A stretch of DNA of 64,000 bases from Edaphobacter sp. 4G125 (GTDB lineage Bacteria; Acidobacteriota; Terriglobia; Terriglobales; Acidobacteriaceae): NCBI RefSeq assembly GCF_014274685.1, contig NZ_CP060393.1, positions 806,001 through 870,000 on the forward strand. The letters are read 5' to 3'. A program made the position numbers and the translations under genes. The notes below the pieces were generated by a model. It searched no databases, had not been told where the DNA came from, and worked only from the letters and a program-made list of their open reading frames with translations. Shown here piece after piece: positions 42,520 through 52,259 of this stretch (position 1 is the first letter of the stretch; each line of letters starts with the position of its first letter).

Positions 42520-45468
42520 GTGCGTATCTTTACCGTAGATCGAGAGAGCGGAAGCTCCCTGAAGAGAATGTCCAGGCCTGTGTGCACGCGCTCCAGCTGC
42601 TCCCGCATCGCTTACGCCGTGTCCCGTGCCGCTTTGGCGGTGTTGTCGATCGCCTCTGTGGTTGCCGTGGTTCCGTCGGCAAGGGCGCAGGCGGTCGGTT
42701 CTGAAGCCCAGACGCTCTGCCAGCCGCAGGTCGTCGGCAACCGCAGAATTCCGAAAGAGTCTGTGTTGGCGCGTCTATTCTCGCACCAGGGAGATCTGTA
42801 CGATCCCCAGGTCGTTGAGCGCGACTTCAACTCTCTCTGGAATACCGGCTACTTCGATGACGTTCGCATTGAGCGGGTTAATAGTGAGAAATGCGTTCAG
42901 TTGGTGATCTATGTCCGCGAGAAGCCCACGATCCGAGAGATTAACTACAAGGGCATAAACGCCGTCTCGCAGTCCGATATTATGGACGCCCTCAAGAAGG
43001 CCAAGGTCGGTCTTTCGGTGGAGAGTCAGTATGATCCCACCAAGATCAAGCGGGCCGAGGTCGTCCTGAAAGAGCTGCTGGCTGCGCACGGCCACCAGTT
43101 TGCGACCATCCGGACCGAGGTCAAGACGATTCCTCCGGCGGCGGTGTCGCTGACCTTCTCGGTGAAGGAAGGTCCGACGGTAAAGGTCGGCAAGATTCAG
43201 TTTGACGGAAATAACAATGTCTCCGATCGCACTCTGCGGAATGCGATGAAGAACCTCAAACCGATCGGAGTTCCGCACTCGATCATCCTGGAGAATCTTT
43301 TTGCTCGTACCTTCGATGCCACTAAGTTAGATGAGGATACGGAGCGCGTCCGTCAGGCATATCGTGATCGAGGCTACTTCAAAGCATTGACCAGTGAGCC
43401 CAGCACGCATGTTCGCGATGCAGGTGGCCTGAATCCATTCACGCTGCGTCCTTCCAAGGGCAAGCGTGTCGATATCCTGATGCCGGTAGAAGAAGGCGAA
43501 CGGTATCGGCTGGGTGGCATCACCTTCAAGGGCAATAAGAACTACCCGAATACCAAGGCGCTGCGCGCACAATTTGCCGAGAAGGATGGCGAGTGGTTCA
43601 ACGCGACCATGTTCGGCAAAGGGCTGGATCAGTTGCGCAAGGCCTATGGTCAGGGTGGATATATCAACATGGTCGCAAGCCCCGTCCCACGGATCGACGA
43701 GGCAAAGAAGCTGATCTATCTTGATATCGACATCGACGAGGGTAAGCCATTCTATGTTTCCCGGATCGAGTTCCAGGGCAACAGTATTACCCGTGACAAA
43801 GTTATTCGCCGCGAGCTTCTTCTGGAAGAAGGACAGGTTTACAACTCCCAGCTCTGGGAGATGTCGATCATGCGTCTGAACCAGCTGAACTACTTCGAGA
43901 CGCTCAAGGTGGATCAGGACTCCGAGAGTCGTCAGAACACGGACGATTCCACCGTCGACCTGCTGCTGAAGCTTAAGGAGAAGGGAAAGAACTCCATCGG
44001 TCTGAACGGAGGTCTCAGCGGTCTCTCCGGCTCCTTCATTGGCCTCAACTACGAGACCAACAACTTCCTCGGTCTGGGTGAGACGCTCTCGGTGCAGGCC
44101 AATATCGGCGACCTGCAGCGCAACCTGAGCTTCGGGTTTACCGAACCTTACTTCCGCAACAAGCCGATCTCGCTCGGTATCCAGGTTTTTACCAGCAAGT
44201 ACGACTTCAATCCGGCGAAGGGGTATTCCATTGCGAATAACCTTAGCCAGAATCTGACGACTGCACAGCAGTCGTTGTTGACGAACTATAACCAGTCCCA
44301 GACAGGTATGACCGTCTCGGTCAGCCAGCCGTTGCGTCACCTTTTCGCCCGTTCCGGTGTAACTCGCGTTGGTGTCTCGTATGCGCTCTCGCGTTCTTCG
44401 GTTACCACGTTCAACGACAATACGCGCAACGTCTTCCAGACGCTGGCGTTTCGTTCCGGCGTTCAGGGGCAGAACCAGCTGAGTGGCATCATTAGTTCCG
44501 TCATCACTCCCAGCTTTACGTTCTCCAGTCTGGACCGCGCTGTGGGGCCGCACTCCGGTAAGGACCTCAATGCGGCTTTTGCGATTGCGGGTGCCGGTGG
44601 AAACGTGAAGTATATCCAGCCGGTCGTGGCTTGGCGTCAGTACTTCCCGATGCACAATCTCAAGGTGAGTCGTGACGGACACAACGTTCTGGGATATCGT
44701 ATCCAGGCATCGCATATTGCGGGCTTCGGTGGAGAGGTTGCGCCCCCGCAGAACCGTATCTACTCCGGCGGCGAAATGGACGTCCGCGGGTTCGATGTCC
44801 GCTCCACCTCGCCGTACACGTTTATTCCGACGAAGATCATGTTCAACCTGACGAATCCCGATGGCACAGTAGTTCCTCGCGATCCGTCCAATCCGGCCCT
44901 CGGAAATGTGCAGATCCCGCTGCCCATCTATCGTCTGGTTTCTATCGGTGGCGACACCAGCGTGACCGCGAACGTCGAGTACAGGATTCCGATCATCAAC
45001 CAGGTGACGTTTGCCTTCTTCACCGACTTCAACATGACCTTCGATGTATGGCCCAACCAGCTTCGCCAGAGCATCGCCGGCCAGCAGGAGATGTCGAGCC
45101 CAATGTATGGCTGCCCGACGGTGGTCAATGGCGCCTGCTTTGGCGGGAAACAAGTCTCGTTCCCCAACCCGCTGCGCGTGGTGCCTGGAACCAACTACGT
45201 TCCCCGCATGTCCAATGGTGCGGAGCTCCAGGTCATTCTTCCTATCGTGAATGCTCCCTTCCGCATCTTCTATGCGTACAACTCGCTTCGCCTGTACAAG
45301 GATGTTCCCCAGGCGCTGGCGACCGATCCCGCAACGTTCCGAAGCTTCTTCCCCGACTCTGGCGCAGGCCAGTTCTCGTACCTCCAGGCGCTACAGTATT
45401 ACGGCGCAGACTACACGCTGCGTGAGCCGAGAAAGACCTTCCGTCTGACGGTATCGACCACCTTCTAA
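42520..45468 (+). CDS. bamA: Outer membrane protein assembly factor BamA
   Basis: An Omp85-family protein of 982 residues from the GTG at 42520; an ATG at 42568 gives a shorter, equally plausible signal peptide (AALAVLSIASVVAVVPSARAQ). Five POTRA domains are readable (for example NRRIPKESVLARLFSHQGD, VGKIQFDGNNNVSDRTLRNA, ISRI-like FYVSRIEFQGNSITRDKVIR), followed by the 16-strand barrel with YSGGEMDVRGFDVRS, the conserved lid-loop VRGF motif, and a terminal F. BamA folds and inserts outer-membrane proteins. It is longer than E. coli BamA (810 residues), mostly in barrel loops. LptD, DsbA-like and SurA-like genes follow, making an envelope-biogenesis neighbourhood. Confidence 0.95.
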   Translation: MRIFTVDRESGSSLKRMSRPVCTRSSCSRIAYAVSRAALAVLSIASVVAVVPSARAQAVGSEAQTLCQPQVVGNRRIPKESVLARLFSHQGDLYDPQVVERDFNSLWNTGYFDDVRIERVNSEKCVQLVIYVREKPTIREINYKGINAVSQSDIMDALKKAKVGLSVESQYDPTKIKRAEVVLKELLAAHGHQFATIRTEVKTIPPAAVSLTFSVKEGPTVKVGKIQFDGNNNVSDRTLRNAMKNLKPIGVPHSIILENLFARTFDATKLDEDTERVRQAYRDRGYFKALTSEPSTHVRDAGGLNPFTLRPSKGKRVDILMPVEEGERYRLGGITFKGNKNYPNTKALRAQFAEKDGEWFNATMFGKGLDQLRKAYGQGGYINMVASPVPRIDEAKKLIYLDIDIDEGKPFYVSRIEFQGNSITRDKVIRRELLLEEGQVYNSQLWEMSIMRLNQLNYFETLKVDQDSESRQNTDDSTVDLLLKLKEKGKNSIGLNGGLSGLSGSFIGLNYETNNFLGLGETLSVQANIGDLQRNLSFGFTEPYFRNKPISLGIQVFTSKYDFNPAKGYSIANNLSQNLTTAQQSLLTNYNQSQTGMTVSVSQPLRHLFARSGVTRVGVSYALSRSSVTTFNDNTRNVFQTLAFRSGVQGQNQLSGIISSVITPSFTFSSLDRAVGPHSGKDLNAAFAIAGAGGNVKYIQPVVAWRQYFPMHNLKVSRDGHNVLGYRIQASHIAGFGGEVAPPQNRIYSGGEMDVRGFDVRSTSPYTFIPTKIMFNLTNPDGTVVPRDPSNPALGNVQIPLPIYRLVSIGGDTSVTANVEYRIPIINQVTFAFFTDFNMTFDVWPNQLRQSIAGQQEMSSPMYGCPTVVNGACFGGKQVSFPNPLRVVPGTNYVPRMSNGAELQVILPIVNAPFRIFYAYNSLRLYKDVPQALATDPATFRSFFPDSGAGQFSYLQALQYYGADYTLREPRKTFRLTVSTTF

Positions 45469-45490
45469 CCAACGTCACTGCTTCAAGAGA

Positions 45491-45521
45491 AGCGGCTGCG
45501 CTAAAGAGCGCAGCCGCTTTT
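45491..45521 (+). terminator. Intrinsic terminator of bamA
   Basis: AGCGGCTGCGC (45491-45501) pairs perfectly with GCGCAGCCGCT (45508-45518) around TAAAGA, followed by TTT. It is 23 bases after the stop codon. Confidence 0.85.
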
Positions 45522-45764
45522 GTCTTCTAGATGAAAGCATGAGAGCACCTGGATGATCGGGATGCATTCATCCTGATGTTGAGGTCAACGCCGAAGAGGC
45601 GATGAGCTTCTATGACTTTCTTCGAGGTCGCTGGAGTCGCTAAACACGCGTTCTCATAGGACAAGAGCTTTATCCAGTTGAACAGCGATGGTTTTCAGCG
45701 CAAATTGGCCTGGGCAGGTGACCGTTTTGGAGTCGCCTTGTAACTGAACCATTGAGGAATGAGC

Positions 45765-47228
45765 CTAATAGCTTCGTTGGTACATACGCGAGATGCGATC
45801 ATGCCAGCCGAGACGTTCCTCATCGAGCAGCGCCCACAGAACTCCCAACCCAAGCGATGCTGAGGAGAGCGCAAGGGAGAGGATGCGGCGGCGCATCGCT
45901 GCACGCGACGGGTTCTCGTCCGAGAAGGTGCAGAGCCCGATGTGGGCATAGCGCATCCCCGGCGTAGAGTTCGAGAACGTAAAGAAGAGCATCTGGTAGA
46001 AGAAGCCCAGAAGCACAATCGCTCCGACGGACGAGATTGCCGCATTGGTCAGGGGCATATGCAGGGGGCCTGGAGAAAGTCTGGTCGCGGTCAGGACGGC
46101 GACCGCCGCAAAAACCACAGAAGCCGCCAGGATAATGCAGCCATCCACCATCGCGGACATCAGGCGCAGATCGAGCGGAGCGACCGCAAGAGGTGTTGTA
46201 TAAAGATGCTGCGTCTCCTCGGAGTACTGGAGATGCTGCGCAGCATAGGGTTCTGTGACTGGAGCGTAGAAAGCGATTTCTGCAGCAGCTGATTCGGTAG
46301 CGAGGGAGCGGGGCTGGGCATCCAACAGGATGGAGGTCCACTCCGGCGCCGAGTTCTCCGCGACGGGCTCCTGTGAGATCTGCTCGGCCTCCACCTCAAA
46401 GATGCGGAGCTGAGACAGCGACGAAGACTCGATCTCCTCGCGCAGAGGACCCTCTGCCAGACGGGGACGCGCTTTGCGTGGAGCCACGAGCTGCCGCGGA
46501 AACTCGATCAGATTTCCGGGGATCTCTACGGGGGGCTCGATAGGGTCAAAGGTTGGATCCTGCCGGAATGCGATCTCTTCATCCAGGGAAAGAAACTCCG
46601 AAGGATCAGCGAGAACAGTATCGTTCTCCAGAACCTCTTCCGCTCGATGAGCGCGGAAGACCGGTTTTACTGCATCGCTGGCCGGCAGATGGAGATCGTT
46701 GGCCAAACGGACCGTAAAAACCGGAGGAACTGGTATAGCCGGCACATCGAAGTTCAGTTCCGGAGTCAGGTCTTCCTGCGGAACAGGACGAGGCCCCTCC
46801 TGCCGCGAAGGGCGAGAAAGAGATGGAGCAGGATGGGTTTCATCTGCATACTGATCCAATTCGGCCAGAAGGTTGAACTGTGCCTGCGCGACAGCTTCGG
46901 CGTTTCGCGCCGCTATCGCGGCTGCCGCTTCTGCCTGCCGGGCGGCTTCTTCCGCCTCGCGAACTGTCCGCTCAGCTTCTTCGGCCAAAAAGTCCCGGTA
47001 GCTCTTGGAGTGGGCATAACGTTCGGCAACTGCGGCTGCAATTTTGGAGTTTCGCCCTCGCGACCTACCCTCGGAGCTGGGCTGTTCGGATTCGACCGTC
47101 TGCGGGCGCCGGGAGCGATGGGCAGCCAGGCGCTCTGCAACCTGCTGACGTAGCACGAATGGCTCCTGTGGGGCCTCGGCTTCGGCGATGGCGCCTTCGA
47201 CGGTTTGTATCTTTCGTTCCGCGCTCAT
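45765..47228 (-). CDS. RDD-domain membrane protein with long disordered N-terminus
   Basis: A 487-aa protein. Residues 1-340 are low-complexity: an alanine/glutamate-rich coiled-coil (about 70-115, RTVREAEEAARQAEAAAA) and a proline/acid-rich linker. The C-terminal 130 residues are an RDD domain (PLDLRLMSAMVDGCIILAA, then NSTPGMRYAHIGL and DRISRMYQRSY) with three membrane helices. RDD proteins have been linked to transport and sodium/proton exchange, but most are uncharacterised. The gene is divergent from lptD across 55 bases and convergent with bamA. Confidence 0.85.
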   Translation of the reverse strand: MSAERKIQTVEGAIAEAEAPQEPFVLRQQVAERLAAHRSRRPQTVESEQPSSEGRSRGRNSKIAAAVAERYAHSKSYRDFLAEEAERTVREAEEAARQAEAAAAIAARNAEAVAQAQFNLLAELDQYADETHPAPSLSRPSRQEGPRPVPQEDLTPELNFDVPAIPVPPVFTVRLANDLHLPASDAVKPVFRAHRAEEVLENDTVLADPSEFLSLDEEIAFRQDPTFDPIEPPVEIPGNLIEFPRQLVAPRKARPRLAEGPLREEIESSSLSQLRIFEVEAEQISQEPVAENSAPEWTSILLDAQPRSLATESAAAEIAFYAPVTEPYAAQHLQYSEETQHLYTTPLAVAPLDLRLMSAMVDGCIILAASVVFAAVAVLTATRLSPGPLHMPLTNAAISSVGAIVLLGFFYQMLFFTFSNSTPGMRYAHIGLCTFSDENPSRAAMRRRILSLALSSASLGLGVLWALLDEERLGWHDRISRMYQRSY

Positions 47229-47283
47229 TTCTTTGAAAACCTCAAACCCGCACAGAGTGAAATTCGGTTAGCCTCAATAGAGA

Positions 47284-49953
47284 GTGGTGGTAAGTCTGAT
47301 ACGTCTTGATCCAAACGAACCGGTAATGAGGGCCCGAAAGCCATATGCCTTTGCCCGACGTAGCAGATTTTCTGCTACGGCAGGCTCCTCGAGACCTCGA
47401 TGGTTTGTAGGTCTGGAGAGCGTTTATATTCTGATAACTATCATGTGGATGGCTCTGAGTCATCCACAGTTACGGGCGCAGGCGTTGTCGAATCAGGAAC
47501 CTCAGGCTTCAACGGTGGAGGCAAGCCTTCCGGATGGACCTAGCGCGCTTGAGAATCACTATCCCGATGCCATTGTCCTGCCCGCGTCAGACGATGGCTC
47601 CATGGTAGTGATCGAGAGCTCAGGCCCACAGACCAAGACCGGAAACCGGTACACGCTGGATGGCGATGTTGTCATCACGTACAAGGACCGCCGAATCGAA
47701 GCCGATCACATCGACTACGACAGCGATACGGGCGAACTGAATGCGAATGGGCATCTGAAAGTCTCAGGTGGTCAGAACAACGAGAGCATATCTGCCAGCC
47801 ACGGAACCATGAACATGAAGACGCAGACGGGCCGCTTCTTCGATGTGAAGGGCTCCGTTGGCCTTCGCCCTGGGGCGAGACCTATCTATGACAACGGCCA
47901 GCCCTTCCTGTTTGAAGGTAAGGTAGTCGTTAAGACCGGACCACAGTCGTATGACGTGTATGGCGGTTCGGTGACTTCATGCCAGATGCCGAATCCGGAC
48001 TGGCAGCTGTTTGCCGGTAAGTTCAGTATTGCCGAAGGGAAGGCGACTGCCAGAAACAGTGTCTTTCGCGTCATTAATATCCCTCTGGTTTATCTACCGT
48101 ATGTGACGCATCCGGTTGTGGGGGAACAGCGGCAGACTGGCCTGCTGATTCCTGTGATCGGCGAGTCTTCGACCCGTGGCATGATCCTGGGAGAGCAGAT
48201 CTACGTTTCCCTGGGCCGCAGCGCGGACATGACCGTCGGAGTGGAGTATTTCTCTAAACGTGGATGGCAGCAGTCGGCGACCTTCCGGTATCGCGGTTTG
48301 GGGAATAACTTTGTCCTGGCGCACTATAGTGCCCTATGGGATCGAGGGTATGTGACCGGCGGTCAATATGTGAACCAGGGTGGCCAGGATGTGGTTTTCT
48401 CTGGACGATATGATCTCAGCCCACAGACACGCTTTGTCGCCGATCTGGAGTATCTGAGCTCCTATCCGTATCGCGAGGCGTTCACGGAGAACTTCAACCA
48501 GGCGGTGTCGAGCGACATCCTGTCGATTGGCTATGCCGTGCATAATGCCGATGGCTATGCCTGGTCGATGCGTGCAGACCGTTACCAGGGACTGAAGGGA
48601 GCAGCCACAACAACCACTCCCGAGCGCCAGATCCGTATCTTCCACTCTCCATCGGTCGACCTGTTTAGCACTGAGCATAGACTGGGAGAATCGCCTCTCT
48701 TGTGGAGCGTTGAAAGTTCCGTTGCATCTCTGAAGCGCGTCCAGCCGAACTTCTCGACGACTGGCCTGACCCACCGGTTTGATGTCCATCCGAAGATCTC
48801 CCTCCCGCTCAACGCAGGGGGATGGCATCTGCGTCCTTCTGTTGCGGTGCGGGACACGATTTACACGAGAAGCAGAGAACTCCGGCCCAACTCCTCGACT
48901 CCAGTGGAAAGCGGAGAGGGAATCAATCGTGGCGATGTTGAGGTGAGCGTGGAGGCTCGGGCTCCCGTATTGGAACGGACATTTACTTCGCCCCTGGTCC
49001 ACAAACTCTTTGCTTCGGATGTGAAGCACACCATCGAACCGATAGCAGCGTATCATCTGGTGCGCGGTGTCGATAACTTCCGGCGCCTGCTTCGTTTTGA
49101 CGATATCGATGTGGTCAGCAATACCAACGAGGTGGAGTACGGAGTAACCCAGAGGTTATTCCTGCGACAGAAATCCAGCGAATCCAGCGAGCCATGTTCT
49201 GAGCCGAAAGACGATGCTGCCGGCAGCGCGGCCTGGACCGGGGCTGCCGCGGCAGGCGTCATGGGAGGCGTAAGTAATGGTGCTGCTTCCGACGCAGGGT
49301 ATGTGGGGACTCAACCGGGTTGTGGTAACCGGGAGTTTCTCAGTTGGAGGCTCTCGCAGAAATACTTCCTCGATCCAACGTTCGGCGGCGCAATCGTTAC
49401 GCGCAGTCGCAATATCTTCCAGACCACGTTGGCGCTCTCCGGAATTGCTTTTCTGACAGAACCGCGCAATATCTCTCCTCTGATCTCGCGCCTGCGGTGG
49501 AAGACCTCCGATCACTTCGATGTGGAGTGGAACTTCGACCTGGATACCGGTGCCAAGAAGTTCACCTCGAATAATGTGTTGGTGAACTTCCATGAGGGGC
49601 AGGTTTTTTCTGGTCTGAGCTACGCTCGGCTGAATGCTCCTGGCCGTTTCAACATTGCCGGATTTTCTTCGGCTGTATCGGATTTTTCGCAGCTCAGGAT
49701 TTTGCTGGGTTATGGTGGTCCGGCAAAGCGGGGATTTGGAATCGCCGCCAATACGGGACTCGATCTGAACAGTACACAGGTCCAGTACGGAGCCCTGCAG
49801 GTGCAATATAACTGGGACTGTTGCGGATTGAGCGTGGAGTACCAGAAGTATCAGCTGGGATCGGTTAGAAATGAGAATGCCTACCGCTTTAACTTCACCC
49901 TGGCTAATATCGGAACAGCCGGAAACCTGCGCCGCGCCGAGAGGCTCTTCTAA
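47284..49953 (+). CDS. lptD: LPS-assembly protein LptD
   Basis: An 889-residue reading from a GTG at 47284; an ATG at 47326 is also possible, and neither has a good ribosome site. A signal segment (SVYILITIMWMALSHPQLRAQ) leads into an OstA/LptA-like beta-jellyroll (about 95-250: GNRYTLDGDVVITYKDRRIE and NANGHLKVSGGQ), then the large LptD barrel (NIPLVYLPYVTHPVVGEQRQ, LLWSVESSVASLKR, WDCCGLSVEYQKY). With LptE it places lipopolysaccharide in the outer leaflet. No LptE gene is seen here. Downstream genes encode a DsbA-like and a SurA-like protein; LptD maturation is known to depend on disulfides and SurA. Confidence 0.92.
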   Translation: MVVSLIRLDPNEPVMRARKPYAFARRSRFSATAGSSRPRWFVGLESVYILITIMWMALSHPQLRAQALSNQEPQASTVEASLPDGPSALENHYPDAIVLPASDDGSMVVIESSGPQTKTGNRYTLDGDVVITYKDRRIEADHIDYDSDTGELNANGHLKVSGGQNNESISASHGTMNMKTQTGRFFDVKGSVGLRPGARPIYDNGQPFLFEGKVVVKTGPQSYDVYGGSVTSCQMPNPDWQLFAGKFSIAEGKATARNSVFRVINIPLVYLPYVTHPVVGEQRQTGLLIPVIGESSTRGMILGEQIYVSLGRSADMTVGVEYFSKRGWQQSATFRYRGLGNNFVLAHYSALWDRGYVTGGQYVNQGGQDVVFSGRYDLSPQTRFVADLEYLSSYPYREAFTENFNQAVSSDILSIGYAVHNADGYAWSMRADRYQGLKGAATTTTPERQIRIFHSPSVDLFSTEHRLGESPLLWSVESSVASLKRVQPNFSTTGLTHRFDVHPKISLPLNAGGWHLRPSVAVRDTIYTRSRELRPNSSTPVESGEGINRGDVEVSVEARAPVLERTFTSPLVHKLFASDVKHTIEPIAAYHLVRGVDNFRRLLRFDDIDVVSNTNEVEYGVTQRLFLRQKSSESSEPCSEPKDDAAGSAAWTGAAAAGVMGGVSNGAASDAGYVGTQPGCGNREFLSWRLSQKYFLDPTFGGAIVTRSRNIFQTTLALSGIAFLTEPRNISPLISRLRWKTSDHFDVEWNFDLDTGAKKFTSNNVLVNFHEGQVFSGLSYARLNAPGRFNIAGFSSAVSDFSQLRILLGYGGPAKRGFGIAANTGLDLNSTQVQYGALQVQYNWDCCGLSVEYQKYQLGSVRNENAYRFNFTLANIGTAGNLRRAERLF

Positions 49954-49991
49954 AGGGGAAACAGGCCCTGCGTGAGATAATCAAAGGTATT

Positions 49992-50981
49992 GTGTTGAAT
50001 ATTGCCCGTCTGGTTCGCCCCTTCCTGTTTGTCCTGTTGCTGGCTGCCACAGGTTGTCATGCGCAGAGTTCTTCTACGGAAGGAAAGCTCTCTCCCGACC
50101 TCGCTCGTCGAGTGGAGATCATGCTTCGGTCCAAGGCGAATCTTCCGCCTTACTATGACGTCTTGATCGGACCACGCGCGAAGAGTACTGTGCCGGGTTT
50201 TGACGAGATCACGGTCACTTTTTCTTCAGATGGAAAGGCGACCCGGCCGATGACCTTCCTGCTCTCGACGGATGGAAAGACGCTGGCCCAGTTCAATAAA
50301 TTCGATATCAGCAAAGACCCGAAGGAGATGGTCAGTGCGGATGGTCGGCCAGCCCGTGGAGGTCCGGAGAATGCGCCTGTGGTGATCGTAGGCTTTGACG
50401 ATCTGGAGTGCCCATTCTGCGCAAAGATGCACGCTCAGATCTTCCCGGCTCTACAGGCGCGGTATAAGGACCAGGTGCGCATTGTCTACCGCGACTTCCC
50501 CTTGGTTGAGATTCACCCCTGGGCCATGCGCGCGGCGATCGACATCAACTGCCTTGCTGCACAGAGCCACGACGGATACTGGAACGTGGTCGACTACATT
50601 CATGCACACTCCTCCGAGATCGGGGGATCAGAAAAAACGGTAGCCAAAGCCAACGAAACTCTGGATACTTTGACCCGTGAGGAAGGCAAGCGTCAGAAGG
50701 TCAACATGACCATGTTGAATGCCTGCATCGAAAAGCAGGACGATTCGGTTGTGAGGGCATCCATGAAGATAGGGTCCGACCTTGGGGTAGAGGCAACCCC
50801 CGCGCTATTTATCAATGGCGAACGATTTGAAGGAGCGCTGCCGATCGAATATGTTTATCGGGTGATCGACAATGCGCTTGTTGCCGCAGGGAAAACGCCA
50901 CCACCGCCTGTTCCTGTGCCTTCGCCGGATGCGTCGGCCACGACAGCAGGGCAGCCACCTGCCCGCACATCTAGCGAATAA
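49992..50981 (+). CDS. DsbA-family thioredoxin-fold lipoprotein
   Basis: A 329-aa exported protein. The start is GTG (49992) or TTG (49995); AAAGG is 4 or 7 bases upstream. A lipobox, LLLAATGC, puts the lipidated cysteine at 22. The thioredoxin-fold DSBA domain begins with VVIVGFDDLECPFC, whose redox pair is C140/C143 (CPFC, close to E. coli DsbA CPHC), and ends near GVEATPALFINGERF with the cis-proline in ATPA. It probably oxidises or isomerises disulfides of envelope proteins. It lies 38 bases after lptD, whose product often needs disulfides, and 23 bases before the SurA-like gene, consistent with one operon. Confidence 0.9.
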   Translation: MLNIARLVRPFLFVLLLAATGCHAQSSSTEGKLSPDLARRVEIMLRSKANLPPYYDVLIGPRAKSTVPGFDEITVTFSSDGKATRPMTFLLSTDGKTLAQFNKFDISKDPKEMVSADGRPARGGPENAPVVIVGFDDLECPFCAKMHAQIFPALQARYKDQVRIVYRDFPLVEIHPWAMRAAIDINCLAAQSHDGYWNVVDYIHAHSSEIGGSEKTVAKANETLDTLTREEGKRQKVNMTMLNACIEKQDDSVVRASMKIGSDLGVEATPALFINGERFEGALPIEYVYRVIDNALVAAGKTPPPPVPVPSPDASATTAGQPPARTSSE

Positions 50982-51004
50982 CGAAGATTGAGGAGATTTC
51001 GCAA

Positions 51005-52096
51005 GTGAAGAAAATCTGGACTTCAGTAGTGAGTGCGACTCCGATGCGTTGCATGGCCCGCGTGTCGCGCCCCATGGCCCTGGTTATGGTCACCGCGCTG
51101 GTGGGTTGCAACCATGCGCACAATGCCGATGTAATGGCGACGGTCAACGGCAAGGCAATCATGAAGGCCGAGCTGGATAAGTCCTATCAATCACAGCTTG
51201 GCGATACTCCGCAGCAGCAGCAGCCCACACGCGAACAAGCCGACTCGTTGCGGCTGAATGTTCTGCGGCAGCTCATCGATGAAGAGATTGTGGAACAGCG
51301 CGCCGCCAAGATGAACCTGACGGCGACCAATGAAGAGGTCGATGCCAAACTGACGGAGATGAAGGCCCCCTATTCCGAGGACCAGTTCAACGAAAAGCTG
51401 AAGGCCAGCAATCACACGTTGGACGACGTGAAGCACGACATCCGGCGGACTCTTACGATCAATAAGCTACTCTCAAAAGAGATCGACTCGAAGATTACTG
51501 TAACCGACAGCGATGTATCGAATTACTTCAATTCGCATAAGGCTGAGTTCAATCTTCTGGAGACTCAATATCATCTTGCGCAGATTCAGGTCACCAGCGT
51601 TCCTTCGGACCAGCCAGGCAATCTGCAGAACAGCAAGGCCATGAACGACGCCGAGGCTAAAAAGAAGATTCAGGCGCTGAAGAACAGACTTGATAGTGGA
51701 GAGGACTTTGCAGCCCTTGCGATGAACTTCTCTGAACGCCCGGAGACCTCCTCCAGTGGTGGAGACATCGGCTTCGTAGCCGAATCGCAGATGAAGGGTG
51801 ACCCTGCAGTTTACAGCGCAATCATGAAGCTTAAACCCGGGCAGATCACCGATATTTTGCCCTTGCTCGATGCGCAGACGAGAAAGCCGGCAGGATATGC
51901 CATCTACAAGTTGATCTCGCGGGAACCTGCGGGCCAGCGCGAATTAAGTGATCCGCGCGTGCAGCAGGCCATTCGGCAGCAGCTTCGCGATGCTCGTTCA
52001 CAGCTTCTGAAGAGCGCTTACTTTGAGATGTTGCGCGATCAGGCTAAGGTCGAGAACTTCTACGCCGAACAGATCTTCAAGAACGAAGCTCACTAA
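51005..52096 (+). CDS. SurA-like peptidyl-prolyl cis-trans isomerase lipoprotein
   Basis: A 363-aa periplasmic chaperone; GAGGAG is 9 bases before the GTG. The lipobox VTALVGC lipidates C35. A SurA N-terminal chaperone region (VMATVNGKAIMKAELDKSYQ, RLNVLRQLIDEEIVEQRA) precedes one parvulin PPIase domain (about 175-320; QYHLAQIQV, GEDFAALAMNFSE, GGDIGFV, MKLKPGQITDIL). SurA-type proteins escort unfolded outer-membrane proteins to BamA. Placement behind lptD and dsbA-like genes fits. The lipid anchor is a difference from E. coli SurA and is shared with PrsA-type foldases. Confidence 0.9.
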   Translation: MKKIWTSVVSATPMRCMARVSRPMALVMVTALVGCNHAHNADVMATVNGKAIMKAELDKSYQSQLGDTPQQQQPTREQADSLRLNVLRQLIDEEIVEQRAAKMNLTATNEEVDAKLTEMKAPYSEDQFNEKLKASNHTLDDVKHDIRRTLTINKLLSKEIDSKITVTDSDVSNYFNSHKAEFNLLETQYHLAQIQVTSVPSDQPGNLQNSKAMNDAEAKKKIQALKNRLDSGEDFAALAMNFSERPETSSSGGDIGFVAESQMKGDPAVYSAIMKLKPGQITDILPLLDAQTRKPAGYAIYKLISREPAGQRELSDPRVQQAIRQQLRDARSQLLKSAYFEMLRDQAKVENFYAEQIFKNEAH

Positions 52097-52133
52097 CGAA
52101 ATCAACTCTACGAATTGTTGAAAACCTTGTTAA

Positions 52134-52196
52134 GGGCACGGCTTTCGTCGTGCCATATAGAGCATCGGAAGAGGGGCTTTAGCCCCTGCGGTACTT
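52134..52196. repeat. Double-hairpin intergenic repeat/terminator
   Basis: GGCACG/CGTGCC (52135-52140 and 52149-52154) is followed by GGGGCT-TT-AGCCCC (52173-52186). The second hairpin resembles the GGGGCTAAAGCCCC dispersed repeat common in Acidobacteriota intergenic DNA. It follows the SurA-like gene and may terminate the envelope operon. Confidence 0.5.
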
Positions 52197-52259
52197 GTTT
52201 CAAAAGATTCAGTACTTAGCCTGTTGGAGCTGCTTCTTCTGGCGCTCAGGGGGATTTAT

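Noticed and set aside
43327..45153. 608-codon open frame antisense to bamA
   Set aside because: bamA is certain by homology; the antisense product has no recognisable domain or signal and is a GC-rich shadow.
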